From positions 220,056,017 through 220,120,016 of the forward strand of contig NC_077233.1 of the NCBI RefSeq assembly GCF_027887165.1: a stretch of DNA of 64,000 bases. Direction: 5' to 3'. The notes under the pieces were generated by a model, which was not told where the DNA came from, searched no databases, and saw nothing but the letters and a program-made list of their open reading frames with translations. Shown here piece by piece: positions 1 to 8,869 of the stretch. Every line of letters begins with the position of its first letter. The first letter of the stretch is position 1. The translations under genes were made by a program, and so were the position numbers. This DNA is from Monodelphis domestica (Eukaryota > Chordata > Mammalia > Didelphimorphia > Didelphidae).

Positions 1-369
1 ATCTTTTTTTATCACCTTCTCTGGGTAGACTAAAACTTCACACCTCTTTTGTTAAGCTTGCCTTTTATAAGTTGCTTGACCTTTTAGTGATTAATTTAAC
101 CTTTATAGGTACTTAGCACCCTTTTGTATTAGATCTAAAAATAGACCTGGCTTAAGGTTCTAGCTTTACTATGAGTTAGGGACTTTTTCATTGTTCAGTC
201 AGGAGTTTACAACTTTATCTTCCCCTAAGGTACTGTCTGAGCAGGGTGGAGTAATTTTAAAGTTCCCAATACATTCCTGATCAAGTACCTCCATTGTTTA
301 AATGGGGAATAGCTTAAACAAATCTTCTAAGGTATAGTCTGAGCAGTTTTAAGATTCACAATTATCATA
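1..369. other. Upstream intergenic sequence, nothing recognised
   Basis: AT-rich sequence with no convincing exon or repeat family. A short motif (taaggtactgtctgagcag / taaggtatagtctgagcag) occurs twice about 100 bases apart near 228 and 329. This may be a small internal duplication in an old repeat. Confidence 0.3.
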
Positions 370-915
370 CAATATTTCTTCACTGTTCTCCTGGTTCTGC
401 TTCCTTCACTTTGTTTCATTTCATGTAGGTCTTTACAGGTTTTTCTGAACTTATTCTGTTCACCATTTCTTATGGAGCAATAGTTTTCCATTACAATCAT
501 TCACCATAGCTTGTTCAGTCATTCCCCAATGGATGGGGGACCCCCTCAGTTTCCAGTTCTTTGCCACTACAAAAATAGTTGCTAAAATATTTTTGAACAA
601 GTAGGTCCTTTTCGCTTATCTCTGTTTTCCTTGAGATATAGACTCAGTCATGGTATTGCTGAGTCAAAAGGTATGCATGGTTTTGCTCCCCAGAAAGGCT
701 GTTTCAGTTTACAGTTCCACCAATGGTACATTAATGTCTCAATTTCCCCACATCCCCTTCAACATTTATCGTTTTCATTCTTGGTCAGCCATTCTGATAG
801 ATGTGAGGTGGTATGCTATAATACTTTCATTCTAGTATGGTCTATTTGTTCAATTTTCATGAATGCTTTGAGATTTGCATTTTTAATATACAGATTTGTT
901 ATCGATTAGATTATT
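370..915 (-). mobile_element. Old L1 fragment (ORF2 end region), antisense
   Basis: The + strand carries the reverse complement of the L1 ORF2 end: 'cattccccaatggatggg', 'ccagttctttgccac', then 'tccaccaatggtacattaatg' and 'agatgtgaggtggtatgct'. This is the order seen in mammalian L1 read backwards. It is diverged and has no intact frame. It matches the better-preserved L1 ends at 43985 and 50165. Confidence 0.7.
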
Positions 916-1040
916 AAGGAAAGAGTTCTAGTGAGCATCCAGAAAGAAAGCTATTTAAGCACCAATGGACCACAGTCAGCATCAAAAAAAAAGAAAGAAA
1001 GAAAAGAAAGAAGGGCAACTAAGTACCTCAGTGTATTGAA

Positions 1041-1195
1041 AGTCAGGCCTAGAGATGGGAGGTTCTACATTCAAATCTGATACTTCTTAGCTGTGTGATA
1101 CTGGACAAGTCACTTGACCCCCATTGTCTAGCCCTTACTGCTCTTCTGTCTTGGAACCAATATTTAGTATTGATTCTAAGAAGGTAAGGGGAAGG
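1041..1195 (+). mobile_element. MAR1 CORE-SINE, 5'-truncated
   Basis: Starts inside the tRNA-like head ('agtcaggcctagagatgggagg'-type sequence), then core and the RTE-like tail ending 'gattctaagaaggtaagggg'. The tail runs straight into the GA array. Confidence 0.8.
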
Positions 1196-1495
1196 AAAGG
1201 GGGGTGGGGGGGAGAGAGGGAGAAAGGAAGAGAGAGAGAGGGAGAGAGGAAGAGAGGGAGAGAAAAGGGATAGGAAGAGGAAGAGGAAGTGAGAGACAGA
1301 GAGAGAAGAAGAGAGAGGGAGAGGAGAGAGAGAGAGGGAGGAAGAGAGAGAGAAAGAGAAAGAGAGAGAGAGGAGAGAGAGAAAGGGAAAGAGGGAGAGA
1401 GAGGGAGAGGAAGAGAGAGGGAGAAAAAAGGGATAGGAAGAGGGAGAGGGAGGGAGAGACAGAAAGAGAGACAGAGACAGAGACAGAGAGGTTTG
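1196..1495 (+). repeat. Polypurine (GA/GGA/AGAG) array
   Basis: About 300 bases almost wholly of G and A on the + strand, with interrupted gaga, ggaga and agagg units. It directly follows the MAR1 tail, so it probably grew from that tail. The long Arg/Glu and Ser/Leu/Pro reading frames across it are artefacts of composition. H-DNA formation is plausible. Confidence 0.9.
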
Positions 1496-2212
1496 TAAGT
1501 TAGGTCCCCAGGGATTCACAATACTGTGGATCTGTGCTCTGAGAACAGAATCTATGAGCCCCTACTGGTGTGTTTGCTTTTAATAATAGACACAGTTAGC
1601 ACAAAGCAAAGTCTTATGGTAAGAGGGCATAATAACCCCAGGTTATCTTCCAAATTCAGAATAAGCACAGGAGCTACAATTTCCCCATAAATCTGGGGCA
1701 CACTCTCCCATCAATTTATACAGAATCATTGGAAAGAAAGGGCACAAACTTTAAATACACTGGTACAGAAGCACACATGTAGGGAACAGATATGGCCAAG
1801 CCAAGTTAAGTTATATACTTTTTCTTTGGCAGTCATTTCCCTTTCTTTGTGTGTTTATGCTGCTTCCTAATAGGGGCAGTGTCTATTGGGTAGGTTGCTC
1901 AGCTAAGCACCCAAGGAGACTGTTCCCTTTGGCAGCTAAAGTCACAAATGCAAGGACTAATTTTCCTTTGAATCTATGGTTAGATTTTTTGCTACCAGGG
2001 GTTACACTCCTTGAAGCTCTCTACACTCTCTGACACTCCTGGGTATGCTGTCTCCTACTGGGTGAGTAACTCATTGTGAATGATACAGGGAGAAGAAAAA
2101 GAAATTCCTTTCTACCCCTCATGGACCTCTGGTAGAGGTAGAGGATCACACTCCATGAAACTGCTTTCTTCCTTAACTGTAAAGTAGAGATGGTAGGTTT
2201 GCTTTTTAAGGG
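1496..2212. other. Intergenic sequence, nothing recognised
   Basis: Single-copy-looking sequence without a known SINE core, splice-flanked frame or simple repeat. Short open frames here look random. Confidence 0.3.
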
Positions 2213-2931
2213 TGTTAACTTAAAAAAACACAGAACTATTAAGTAGTCAGAAAAACCAAGTTTTTAATCAGGAAAGAGATAGACTACACAGAGCCTAGTG
2301 TTAAGAACTTCACAGGGCCTAAACCCTGGGACTCTGGGAAAGTATCCCTGGGAATATCACCTTGCTAGATGATGGCTCTGAAGGACAATAGAATTTGGGG
2401 AACTTATATACCTTTTGGGAAACTGAGGGACAGGGAAACTTTACAATGGCTAAAAGGAAATGAAAAGTACTAGACAGGATTATCAGGGAGAGGCTGATGC
2501 TTTACAATGGATACAAAAGGGAAGATCCAGCCTAGGGCTGGGGTACCTGGGAGAGGACTTTGATGAAATGGGAGAAACTACTAAAAAGGGTACTTAACAT
2601 TTGATTAGATAGGCTAGCCCCACCTAACTGGGACCACCAAGTACTTTAAGTTCTATTATTAGTCTGAAACTCCAGAGTCTAAGATCTACCCCTGGGCGAA
2701 TTCTCATGGGACAAAAGGGCAAACTTGGGGTTTCTAGATTCCAAGTTGACCAGGGCCTCTGGGAACATGGCCTAGGCAATCTTTGACTAGTGAGAAAAAG
2801 GGGTAACCAGGCAGAGACAAGAACATCTCATCTCTTTGTTATCGGTCTCTATAATTTCACTATCTGGGCTGGGTGACAGGAGAAAAAGCAATTGATTGGG
2901 GGACCAGCTTCTTCCCACTATACCGTTACCA
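2213..2931 (-). mobile_element. LTR-like fossil (solo LTR candidate)
   Basis: Read on the - strand it starts TGGTAACGG and ends AAGTTAACA, the TG...CA form of an LTR. Its terminal roughly 50 bases (acagaactattaagtagtc) recur at 3259 and, in the opposite orientation, at 36755. This shows a dispersed family with a shared end. I see no target duplication and no internal retroviral genes. Family unknown; looks old. Confidence 0.35.
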
Positions 2932-2940
2932 CTTTCTTTG

Positions 2941-3197
2941 TTATTATTCAGTCATTTTAGTCATGTCTCACTCTTTGTGACTACATAGTGGAGTTTTCTT
3001 GGCAAAGATGCTGGAGTAGTTTGTCATTTCTTGTTCCCACTCATTTGACCAATGAGGAAATTGAGGCAAACAGGGCAATATGACTTGCCCAGGGTCACAC
3101 AGCTGGGATGTGTCTGTGATCAGATTTGAATTCAGGAAAATAAGTCTTCCTGACTCCAGGCCTGACATTCTGTCTACTTTACCACCTAGTTGCCCCA
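2941..3197 (-). mobile_element. CORE-SINE (Lys-head type), antisense
   Basis: Carries 'gttttcttggcaaagatgctgg', 'gaggaaattgaggcaaacagg', the reverse core 'cttgcccagggtcacacagctg' and a reversed head ending in 'cacctagttgcccc'. The same SINE type recurs many times below. Confidence 0.8.
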
Positions 3198-3204
3198 TTA
3201 CTAT

Positions 3205-3255
3205 TACTTTTTTTTAAGCCCAATTTCCACCTTAGAAATCAATATTATGTATTGA
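3205..3255 (-). mobile_element. MAR1 3'-end fragment
   Basis: Poly-T then 'aagcccaatttccaccttag' and 'atcaatattatgtattg', the reversed MAR1 tail only. Confidence 0.6.
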
Positions 3256-3258
3256 TTG

Positions 3259-3320
3259 TGTTGACTAGGAAAAAACACAGAACTATTAAATAGTCAAAAA
3301 TCACTCTTTAATCTCTATCT
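3259..3320 (-). mobile_element. Fragment of the 2213-2931 LTR-like family
   Basis: Shares 'acacagaactattaaatagtc' with the LTR-like copies at 2213 and 36755, starting from the same terminal TGTT. Only about 60 bases are recognisable. Confidence 0.35.
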
Positions 3321-3536
3321 TACACACTTTCATTGAATGTGTCTTAGGGAATAATGCTTCAGGGATAGAATTTCAAAAAGCAGAATGGTCAAGGGTCCAG
3401 GAGTTTGTATTTTATTGATGGGCAAGAGGAGATTCTTAACCTGGGGTCCCTGAATGTGGTTTGTTTTTAATTCTGACAACTGTATTTCAAAATAATCGGT
3501 TTCCTTGGACATCCTACATCTTTTTACTTATTCATC

Positions 3537-3763
3537 TAATAATAGCTAACATGCTAGGAGCTTTATAAAGATCTCATTTGTGACTCACACAACTACCCTA
3601 GGAGGTAGGTGCTCTTATTATCCCCATTTTACAAATTATGAAATTGAGGCAAACAAAAGTGAACTGACTTGCCCAGGGTCACTTGGCTAGTAAGGGTCGG
3701 AGACTGGATTTGAACTCGGGTTTACCTGACTTCAGGCCTAGCTGTACAATTCATTGTTCCACC
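3537..3763 (-). mobile_element. MIR/THER-1 SINE, antisense
   Basis: Classic reversed MIR: 'aatagctaacatgctaggagc', 'ctaggaggtaggtgctcttat', 'tatccccattttacaaat', then 'acttgcccagggtcac'. Ancient, near full length. Confidence 0.8.
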
Positions 3764-3949
3764 TTAATCAGACTGCCAAAAGAGGTCCATGCAGCGGAAG
3801 AGGTTCACAGCTTCCAATGCAAAGGTAGCACATAAACTTGCCTGGAGCATCCCTCTCCATCCCTAGGGATGAAGGCTAGGTAGGTACCAAGGCTCTCAAC
3901 AGTCTGGGGCTTGGGGATTGTGCTCTTCCGCCCCCAACTGGTCCCAGGC

Positions 3950-4028
3950 GGCACTGCGTCCCCGGCGTGTGCTCAGGAATCTCGGCAGGCGCTCCGCTTC
4001 GCTCCGCACGTGGGCGCGCTATGGAGAG
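3950..4028 (+). other. PSMG3: Probable PSMG3 exon 1 (5' boundary unknown)
   Basis: The sequence ends ATGGAGAG followed by gtaagg, a near-perfect donor, in the CpG island. The next good acceptor is 5891-5898 before the coding exon. Spliced together, the ATG at 4021 (G at -3, G at +4) is in frame with the PSMG3 start. It would add the ten residues MESCHLKDST. The left boundary is a guess. Exon status is inferred from donor strength and context. Confidence 0.5.
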
Positions 4029-4216
4029 GTAAGGCGGGGACGGCCGCGGGTCTGGCCCTTCTCACTGCGCTCCCCCTCTGCCCCCCCAAAACACCCATAC
4101 ACACCTGGGCTCCTAACCGGGGCAGCGGCGCCGCTTGCCAGCCTGAGCCTGGCAGTGGGCTGAAACAGGGCCAGAGCTGGGGCCTAAAAATCTAGGCTGG
4201 GCCCGTCCGGCGCTGC

Positions 4217-4249
4217 GGGGGCGGGGGCGGGGGCGGGGCGGGGCGGGGG
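4217..4249 (+). repeat. GC-box cluster / G-quadruplex motif
   Basis: Six runs of 4-5 G separated by single C. Each joint is a potential Sp1-type GC box, and the whole meets the G4 pattern. It lies about 190 bases inside the presumed first intron of PSMG3. Confidence 0.8.
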
Positions 4250-4499
4250 AGCAGGAGGAGGAGCCGGGGCTACGGGCCCTGAAGCCCCGGCCTCGCGTAG
4301 CGCTGCGTCCCGCCAGGGCCCCGAGCTGGGCGGCCTCTTAGGAATCTCTTGTCTCCCTACCCAGGCAGGCTGTGTCCGGTGGCCCTGCGTACTGTCAGAG
4401 GGGGACCGCTTCCCCGCCTCTCCCCGGGGCTTTCCCCGACCTGCGTGGGTCCTCCCCCTTCCGGGCCCGCGGGGTCTCAACCCGGCTGGGCCCACGTGC

Positions 4500-5140
4500 T
4501 CCCAGCCCTGGGATCCCTGCTCGCTTCTCTGCTTATGTGCCCTCTTCCGTCCTCTCTGCCCCTGCCCTCCCTGCCCACTTTACCCTTCTGTGCACTGAGC
4601 CCCCACCTCTGTGCTTGCCAGGGTGTCCTCCTCCCTTCTCTGTGCCCACAAGCCGCTTTCCCAATCTACAGGCTTTGTGCCCCATACTTTGTATGTTCCC
4701 TCCTCCATCCCTTTTCTCCCTCCAATCCACAAACACCCCTTCTCTTCTGTATATCCCTGTGCCAGTATGCCCCCTTTCTCTCCAAGCAACCCTGTGCCCC
4801 CCTTCTCTATGTCCCCCCCCACTATCCCCATTCTCCCTTTTCCTCCCTTTAGCCCTCCCTTCTTCTGTGCCCCCTCCTCTAGCCCTTCCTTTTTCCCCTC
4901 CAGAACTACATGCCCACTTTCTCTCCTCTGTGCCTTCTTGCCTTCTTTCCCACTCCTTGGCCTCTGTACACCCTTTCTTCTGTGCCCAAATGCCCCTTCC
5001 TTCCCTCTTCTGTGCCCTTGGGTCTGCCTCCTTTTTTCTCTTCTTGATCTTCAAACCTTTTCATCCTTTTGTACATCCCCTATGTTTGAGTACAACCACT
5101 CCCTACATCCCATCCTCACCCAGGTTTCCTCTTTTTATTA
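4500..5140 (+). repeat. Pyrimidine-rich degenerate repeat in PSMG3 intron 1
   Basis: About 640 bases dominated by C and T, with 'tctgtgccc' or close variants recurring every few tens of bases. Stop codons need purines, so all three forward frames stay open for hundreds of bases. The 271-residue frame 4372-5187 arises this way and is not taken as a gene. Confidence 0.7.
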
Positions 5141-5920
5141 TAGGCGATGGGGTTTATGGCTCCCCCCCCCCCAAAGCACACCTTTAGCAGTGTCTGGCAC
5201 ATTGAAGACACTTAATAACTGCTATTTATTTATTATTTATTAATTGACTTCTGGGTTAGATAGCTCAGTAGGTGTTGGGGGTTTTTAAATGCTGGTCCCA
5301 CTGCTTTGAAAAAAAAAATGAAATTTGAAAAATTTAGTCAGTAAACTGTAGCCTCAGTCCTGGGGTAAAAAAACAGGTTTTATTTATGCCCTGGCTGTTA
5401 AGCAGGAGTATCTAGGGTGCTTTCATTCAAAACAAATAGCCCTTAAATGACTAAAAGCCTCCCCAGATTGAAATGAGGACAATTAAGATCAGTAGGAAAC
5501 CACAAAAGTAATAAATTTCTTCAGGTGAATTTGCCGAGGGATGTGAACATACAGGTCTCTGAAGGGGAAGTTAAATATGTCCCAAGCCACTTCTGCTGCC
5601 AGCATCTTCTGGTGATGCAAATCATCTTTCTATATTTTGCTTTCCTGTTGTGTGCCTGTGTACATACATATACCCAATTAAAATGGTCCTTTAAAAAAAA
5701 GTTTACAGGGTGAAAAGTTCCCTGTTTCCAGTGTGTCAGCTTTTAAATGGGCCTATTTGTGTCTCTTCCCTTCTGTGTATGTACTTCATTGTCATTACCA
5801 AATAATGTTCATTTTTCAGCTCTTATGGGTATGCACTTGCATTATGTTAGACCACAGTGCTTATGTTTTGATGTATTCCTTTCCTTAATTTATTTTAGCT
5901 GTCACTTAAAAGACTCAACC

Positions 5921-6136
5921 ATGGAAGCCAGACCAATTGTGACCTCGAAACAGAAGGTTGAAGTGGTTTGTGGTGTCCCAACACAGGTGGTCTGCACAGC
6001 TTTCAGCAGTCACATCCTTGTGGTGGTGACCCAGTATGGAAAAATGGGTACCCTGGTCTCTCTGGAGCCTAGTGTGGTAGCCAATGATATCTGCAAGCCT
6101 GCAATCAGTACCAGAGTGCTCCTTGGGCAAGATGAG
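5921..6136 (+). CDS. PSMG3: PSMG3 coding exon 1 (residues 1-72)
   Basis: Proteasome assembly chaperone 3 (PAC3). In mammals it pairs with PSMG4 and helps build the 20S alpha-ring in the cytosol, then leaves before maturation. The frame reads MEARPIVTSKQK and then VVCGVPTQVVCTAFSSHILV, recognisable as the start of PSMG3 (human MEDTPLVISKQK from memory). The exon begins at 5899 after 'ttattttag' and ends GATGAG|gtaaag, phase 0. The start at 5921 has an A at -3 and a G at +4 and matches the usual 122-residue length. An upstream in-frame ATG in exon 1 is noted separately. The identity is firm. Confidence 0.95.
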
Positions 6137-6798
6137 GTAAAGTAGTCAGTAGGGGATCTCAGAGATGCTACAGAAATCACTTAGTAGATTTTAAGATGAC
6201 TTTAGGGCTGCTGAATGTCTGATATATTTATGCATCACTACCATGATGACATGTGTTTATTATTTCCAAGTATCTTCTTTGTATGGAAATGTCCCCTGAG
6301 TTCTCAGTAAATGCTTTTGTCACTCATTTGGTCTTCTGTTTGACAGAAGAGGAAATATATTGGCTCTATAATGTATGTCTTTTCTTTCTCTTATTCTGAA
6401 CCTTTCCTAGTATTGTGACTTAGGAATGAATAGCCCAGCTTCTTCCAGTCTGGAAAGATAATTAGAGAGATTTAATGGAGATCCCCCTGTGCAGACTTGC
6501 CTTTTCCTTACCCTTCCCAGACTAAAGATAAGCATTGGGGATTGGAAGGCACAAGGAAAATATACTTAATAATGCTGCTTTATCAGTTTGTTTGTGCCTG
6601 GTTATCTTAAGTGTATGTTCATCATTGCTGAATCACGGTCACATTGGACTTAATGTATGGTAATTTAATAGTGGTCCAGGAAACCTGTCTCTGTTTCTAA
6701 ATAAAGGATGCTTAATGAAGATAGTAAGAAGAAAGGCACAATTTCTTACCAGTAAAGTGACTCTCTGCATGATTTTTCTCCTTCCTTTGCCTCTCCAG

Positions 6799-6951
6799 CC
6801 CCTTATCCATGTCTTTGCAAAGAACCTGGTGACGTTCGTGTCCCAAGAAGCAGGAAACAGGCCTATTCTCCTTGCTTTGGCCTTGAAGGACAAAAGTGTG
6901 GAAGGGGTAAGAGCCCTGAAGGAAGTGATTCGGAGCTGCCAGGTGTGGTAA
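6799..6951 (+). CDS. PSMG3: PSMG3 coding exon 2 (residues 73-122 and stop)
   Basis: Follows 'ctctccag' in phase 0 and reads PLIHVFAKNLVTFVSQEAG, ending EVIRSCQVW and TAA at 6949-6951. This is the conserved PSMG3 C-terminus. With the previous exon it gives exactly 122 residues, the family's mammalian length, without any break. The 662-base intron is free of recognisable repeats. No alternative identity is plausible. Confidence 0.95.
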   Translation, partial: PLIHVFAKNLVTFVSQEAGNRPILLALALKDKSVEGVRALKEVIRSCQVW

Positions 6952-7453
6952 AACAAGGCTCTATCTGCCAGCTGGATTCTCCAGGGGAAAGCTCTTGAAT
7001 CAAGAACTCATAACCCTTCTTCTGAAGGAATCTTTCATTTTCTTATGGCTTATAGCCCATGCAACTCAGAGAGAACTATTTTCACATCTCAGGACAAACT
7101 CAGTTTGGTTTTGATACTAATAGAGTGGGGTGGGAGGAGGGCCTACTTCTTTGGAAATTTGTATACAGTTTTCCGTTGATGTCCACAGAATTACATGCAT
7201 CATCAAGCTGAATGGGATTCCCTATATTCTCAGAATAGTATTAGTTGAAGGAGGAATTTGCAAAGAGAAAACTAAGCCAAGTAGAAGTCAGTGCTCATTT
7301 TACTTTACCACCTTTTCTTTTCTAATATAGTAAAAATTTCAATTACACAAGCCCCTTCTGGCTCTTACATTCCTTAACTATGAATGTAATTGAAAGTATC
7401 CTAATGTATGAAAACTTGTTTGAGAAGGAAAAATAGGTATGTGACATTGTTCA

Positions 7454-7487
7454 ATTAAAATTTTCAATGTGACATTGTTAAAATAAA
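7454..7487 (+). terminator. PSMG3: Candidate PSMG3 poly(A) signals
   Basis: ATTAAA at 7454-7459 and AATAAA at 7482-7487, followed by the T/G-rich 'gactgagtcttgtcatt'. This would give a 3' UTR of about 550 bases. It is the first canonical hexamer after the stop; use is inferred. Confidence 0.5.
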
Positions 7488-7617
7488 TACTGAGACTGAG
7501 TCTTGTCATTACACAAAAATTATACTTTTTAGATGCCATTTTTTTCCCTAGGTTTCTTTTTAGGGGCCTTCAAAATACTACTGAAAATCCAATATTAATG
7601 GAAAAATGGTTTAAACA

Positions 7618-8035
7618 ATAGAATTTATCAGATTGCTTACCATCTTGGGGAGGGGGAGAGGGAGAGACAGAAGGTGGGAGGGAGGGAGAAATTTTGGAAC
7701 TCAAAATTTTTATTTTTATTTATTTATTTATAATTTTTTTTTAAGCCCATACCGTCCATCTTGGAATCAATGCTGTGTATTGGTTCCAAGGCAGAAGAGT
7801 GGTAAGGACTAGGCAGTGGGGGTCAAGTGACTTGTCCATAGTCACACAGCTGGGAAGTATCTGAGGCCAGATTTAAACCTAGGACCTCCTGTCTCTAGGT
7901 CTGGCTCTCAATCCACTGAACCACCCAGCTGCCCCCAAGGAACTCAAATGTTTAAATGAATGTTAAGATTTGTTTTTACATGTAACTGGAGGTAAATAAG
8001 ATATTATTTTTTAAAATAAAATAGAAACTTCAGTA
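7618..8035 (+). mobile_element. L1 3'-UTR end, split by a MAR1
   Basis: 'cagattgcttaccatcttgg', a G-rich purine stretch, 'ttttggaactcaaa', then after the SINE 'atgaatgttaagatttg' and 'acatgtaactggaggtaaat'. This is a marsupial L1 3' tail, also seen at 25370 and 63290. Confidence 0.65.
7706..7938 (-). mobile_element. MAR1 SINE inserted in the L1 tail
   Basis: Full-length reversed MAR1 flanked by exact 'ggaactcaaa' at 7696-7705 and 7939-7948, a 10-base target duplication. The MAR1 is therefore younger than the L1 end that holds it. Confidence 0.85.
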
Positions 8036-8479
8036 TTAAATGTTCTAACTAAGAATGGTAATTCCATGCATAAGGATCTATAAGGGTAATTTTAGGGTTG
8101 TGACCTAAACTAAATTAATTTTGATCACCAGGGGATATCCCAAATAAAATACCAAAGTCAGCTGGAAATTTGTGGTGATCTTAATTAATATAGAGGAAAG
8201 AAATTAAGGAGAAGGGAGAGGGAAAAGGTGTAGGATTTTTCCCGCTTGGCCTGTGCCAGGGGGAGTTCAAATTAGTGGCTTTTAAGAGGATAGTGTTGGA
8301 AGGTAAAGGAGAAAGGAATCAGCCTAAACTCTAAGAGGGCTCAGCTAAAATGCCTGAACCTGAACTAGCTACTCAGCTTCTCTCAGTATAGTATCAAGGG
8401 AAAACTCACTGCCAAACCGGACAATAGCTGCCACCATGCCAAGATGTTGGAATGCTTATATAAATCCAAAAGGAAGCTC

Positions 8480-8625
8480 AAAGGCCAATTGATCTAGCAT
8501 CCCTCATTTTACAGATAAGAAAACTAAAGCCCATTGAAATGAAGTAACTTGCCCAAGGTCTCACAGGGAGTGTCAGAGGTAGGATTTGAAGCCAAGTCTT
8601 ATAAAATTCAGAGCCATCACCTTTT
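8480..8625 (-). mobile_element. MIR-like SINE, antisense
   Basis: 'ctcattttacagataagaaa', 'aagtaacttgcccaaggtc', 'tgtcagaggtaggatttga': a reversed ancient CORE-SINE. Confidence 0.6.
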
Positions 8626-8664
8626 CCACTGGTCCAGACTATGTCTAATGTTCCATTGTGCTTT

Positions 8665-8861
8665 TTTCCTCCCCCACCCTTACCTTCTGTCTTGGAATTG
8701 ATACCAAGTATTGATTTCAAGTCAGAAGAGTAGTAGGGCTAAGCAATTGGAGTTAAGTGACTTAACCAGAATCACCTAGCTAGGAAGAATCAGGTCAAAT
8801 TTGAACCCAGAATCTCCTGTCTTCATGCACTTTCTATCCACTAAGCAATTTAGCTGCCCCT
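8665..8861 (-). mobile_element. MAR1 SINE, antisense
   Basis: 'accttctgtcttggaattg' through the reversed core to 'caatttagctgcccc'. Diverged but complete. Confidence 0.8.
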
Positions 8862-8869
8862 CTATTGTC

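Larger units (their letters stand above)
3900..4530 (+). promoter_or_regulatory. PSMG3: CpG-island promoter of PSMG3
   Basis: Sharp jump to high G+C with many CpGs in an AT-rich setting, immediately upstream of the PSMG3 coding exons. It holds an ETS-like 'cttccgcc' near 3925, an E-box CACGTG at 4007-4012, a strong splice donor at 4028/4029 and a GC-box/G4 cluster at 4217-4249. There is no TATA box, as usual for a housekeeping chaperone gene. The exact start site is not visible. Divergent transcription is possible but not supported. Confidence 0.75.

Noticed and set aside
1049-1519. Ser/Leu/Pro-rich (-) and Arg/Glu-rich (+) frames
   Set aside because: Translation of the GA array and a MAR1 tail.
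4372-5187. 271-residue open frame, the longest in the window
   Set aside because: Lies in a pyrimidine-rich degenerate repeat where stops are scarce in all three frames. Low complexity, no domain, no splice support.
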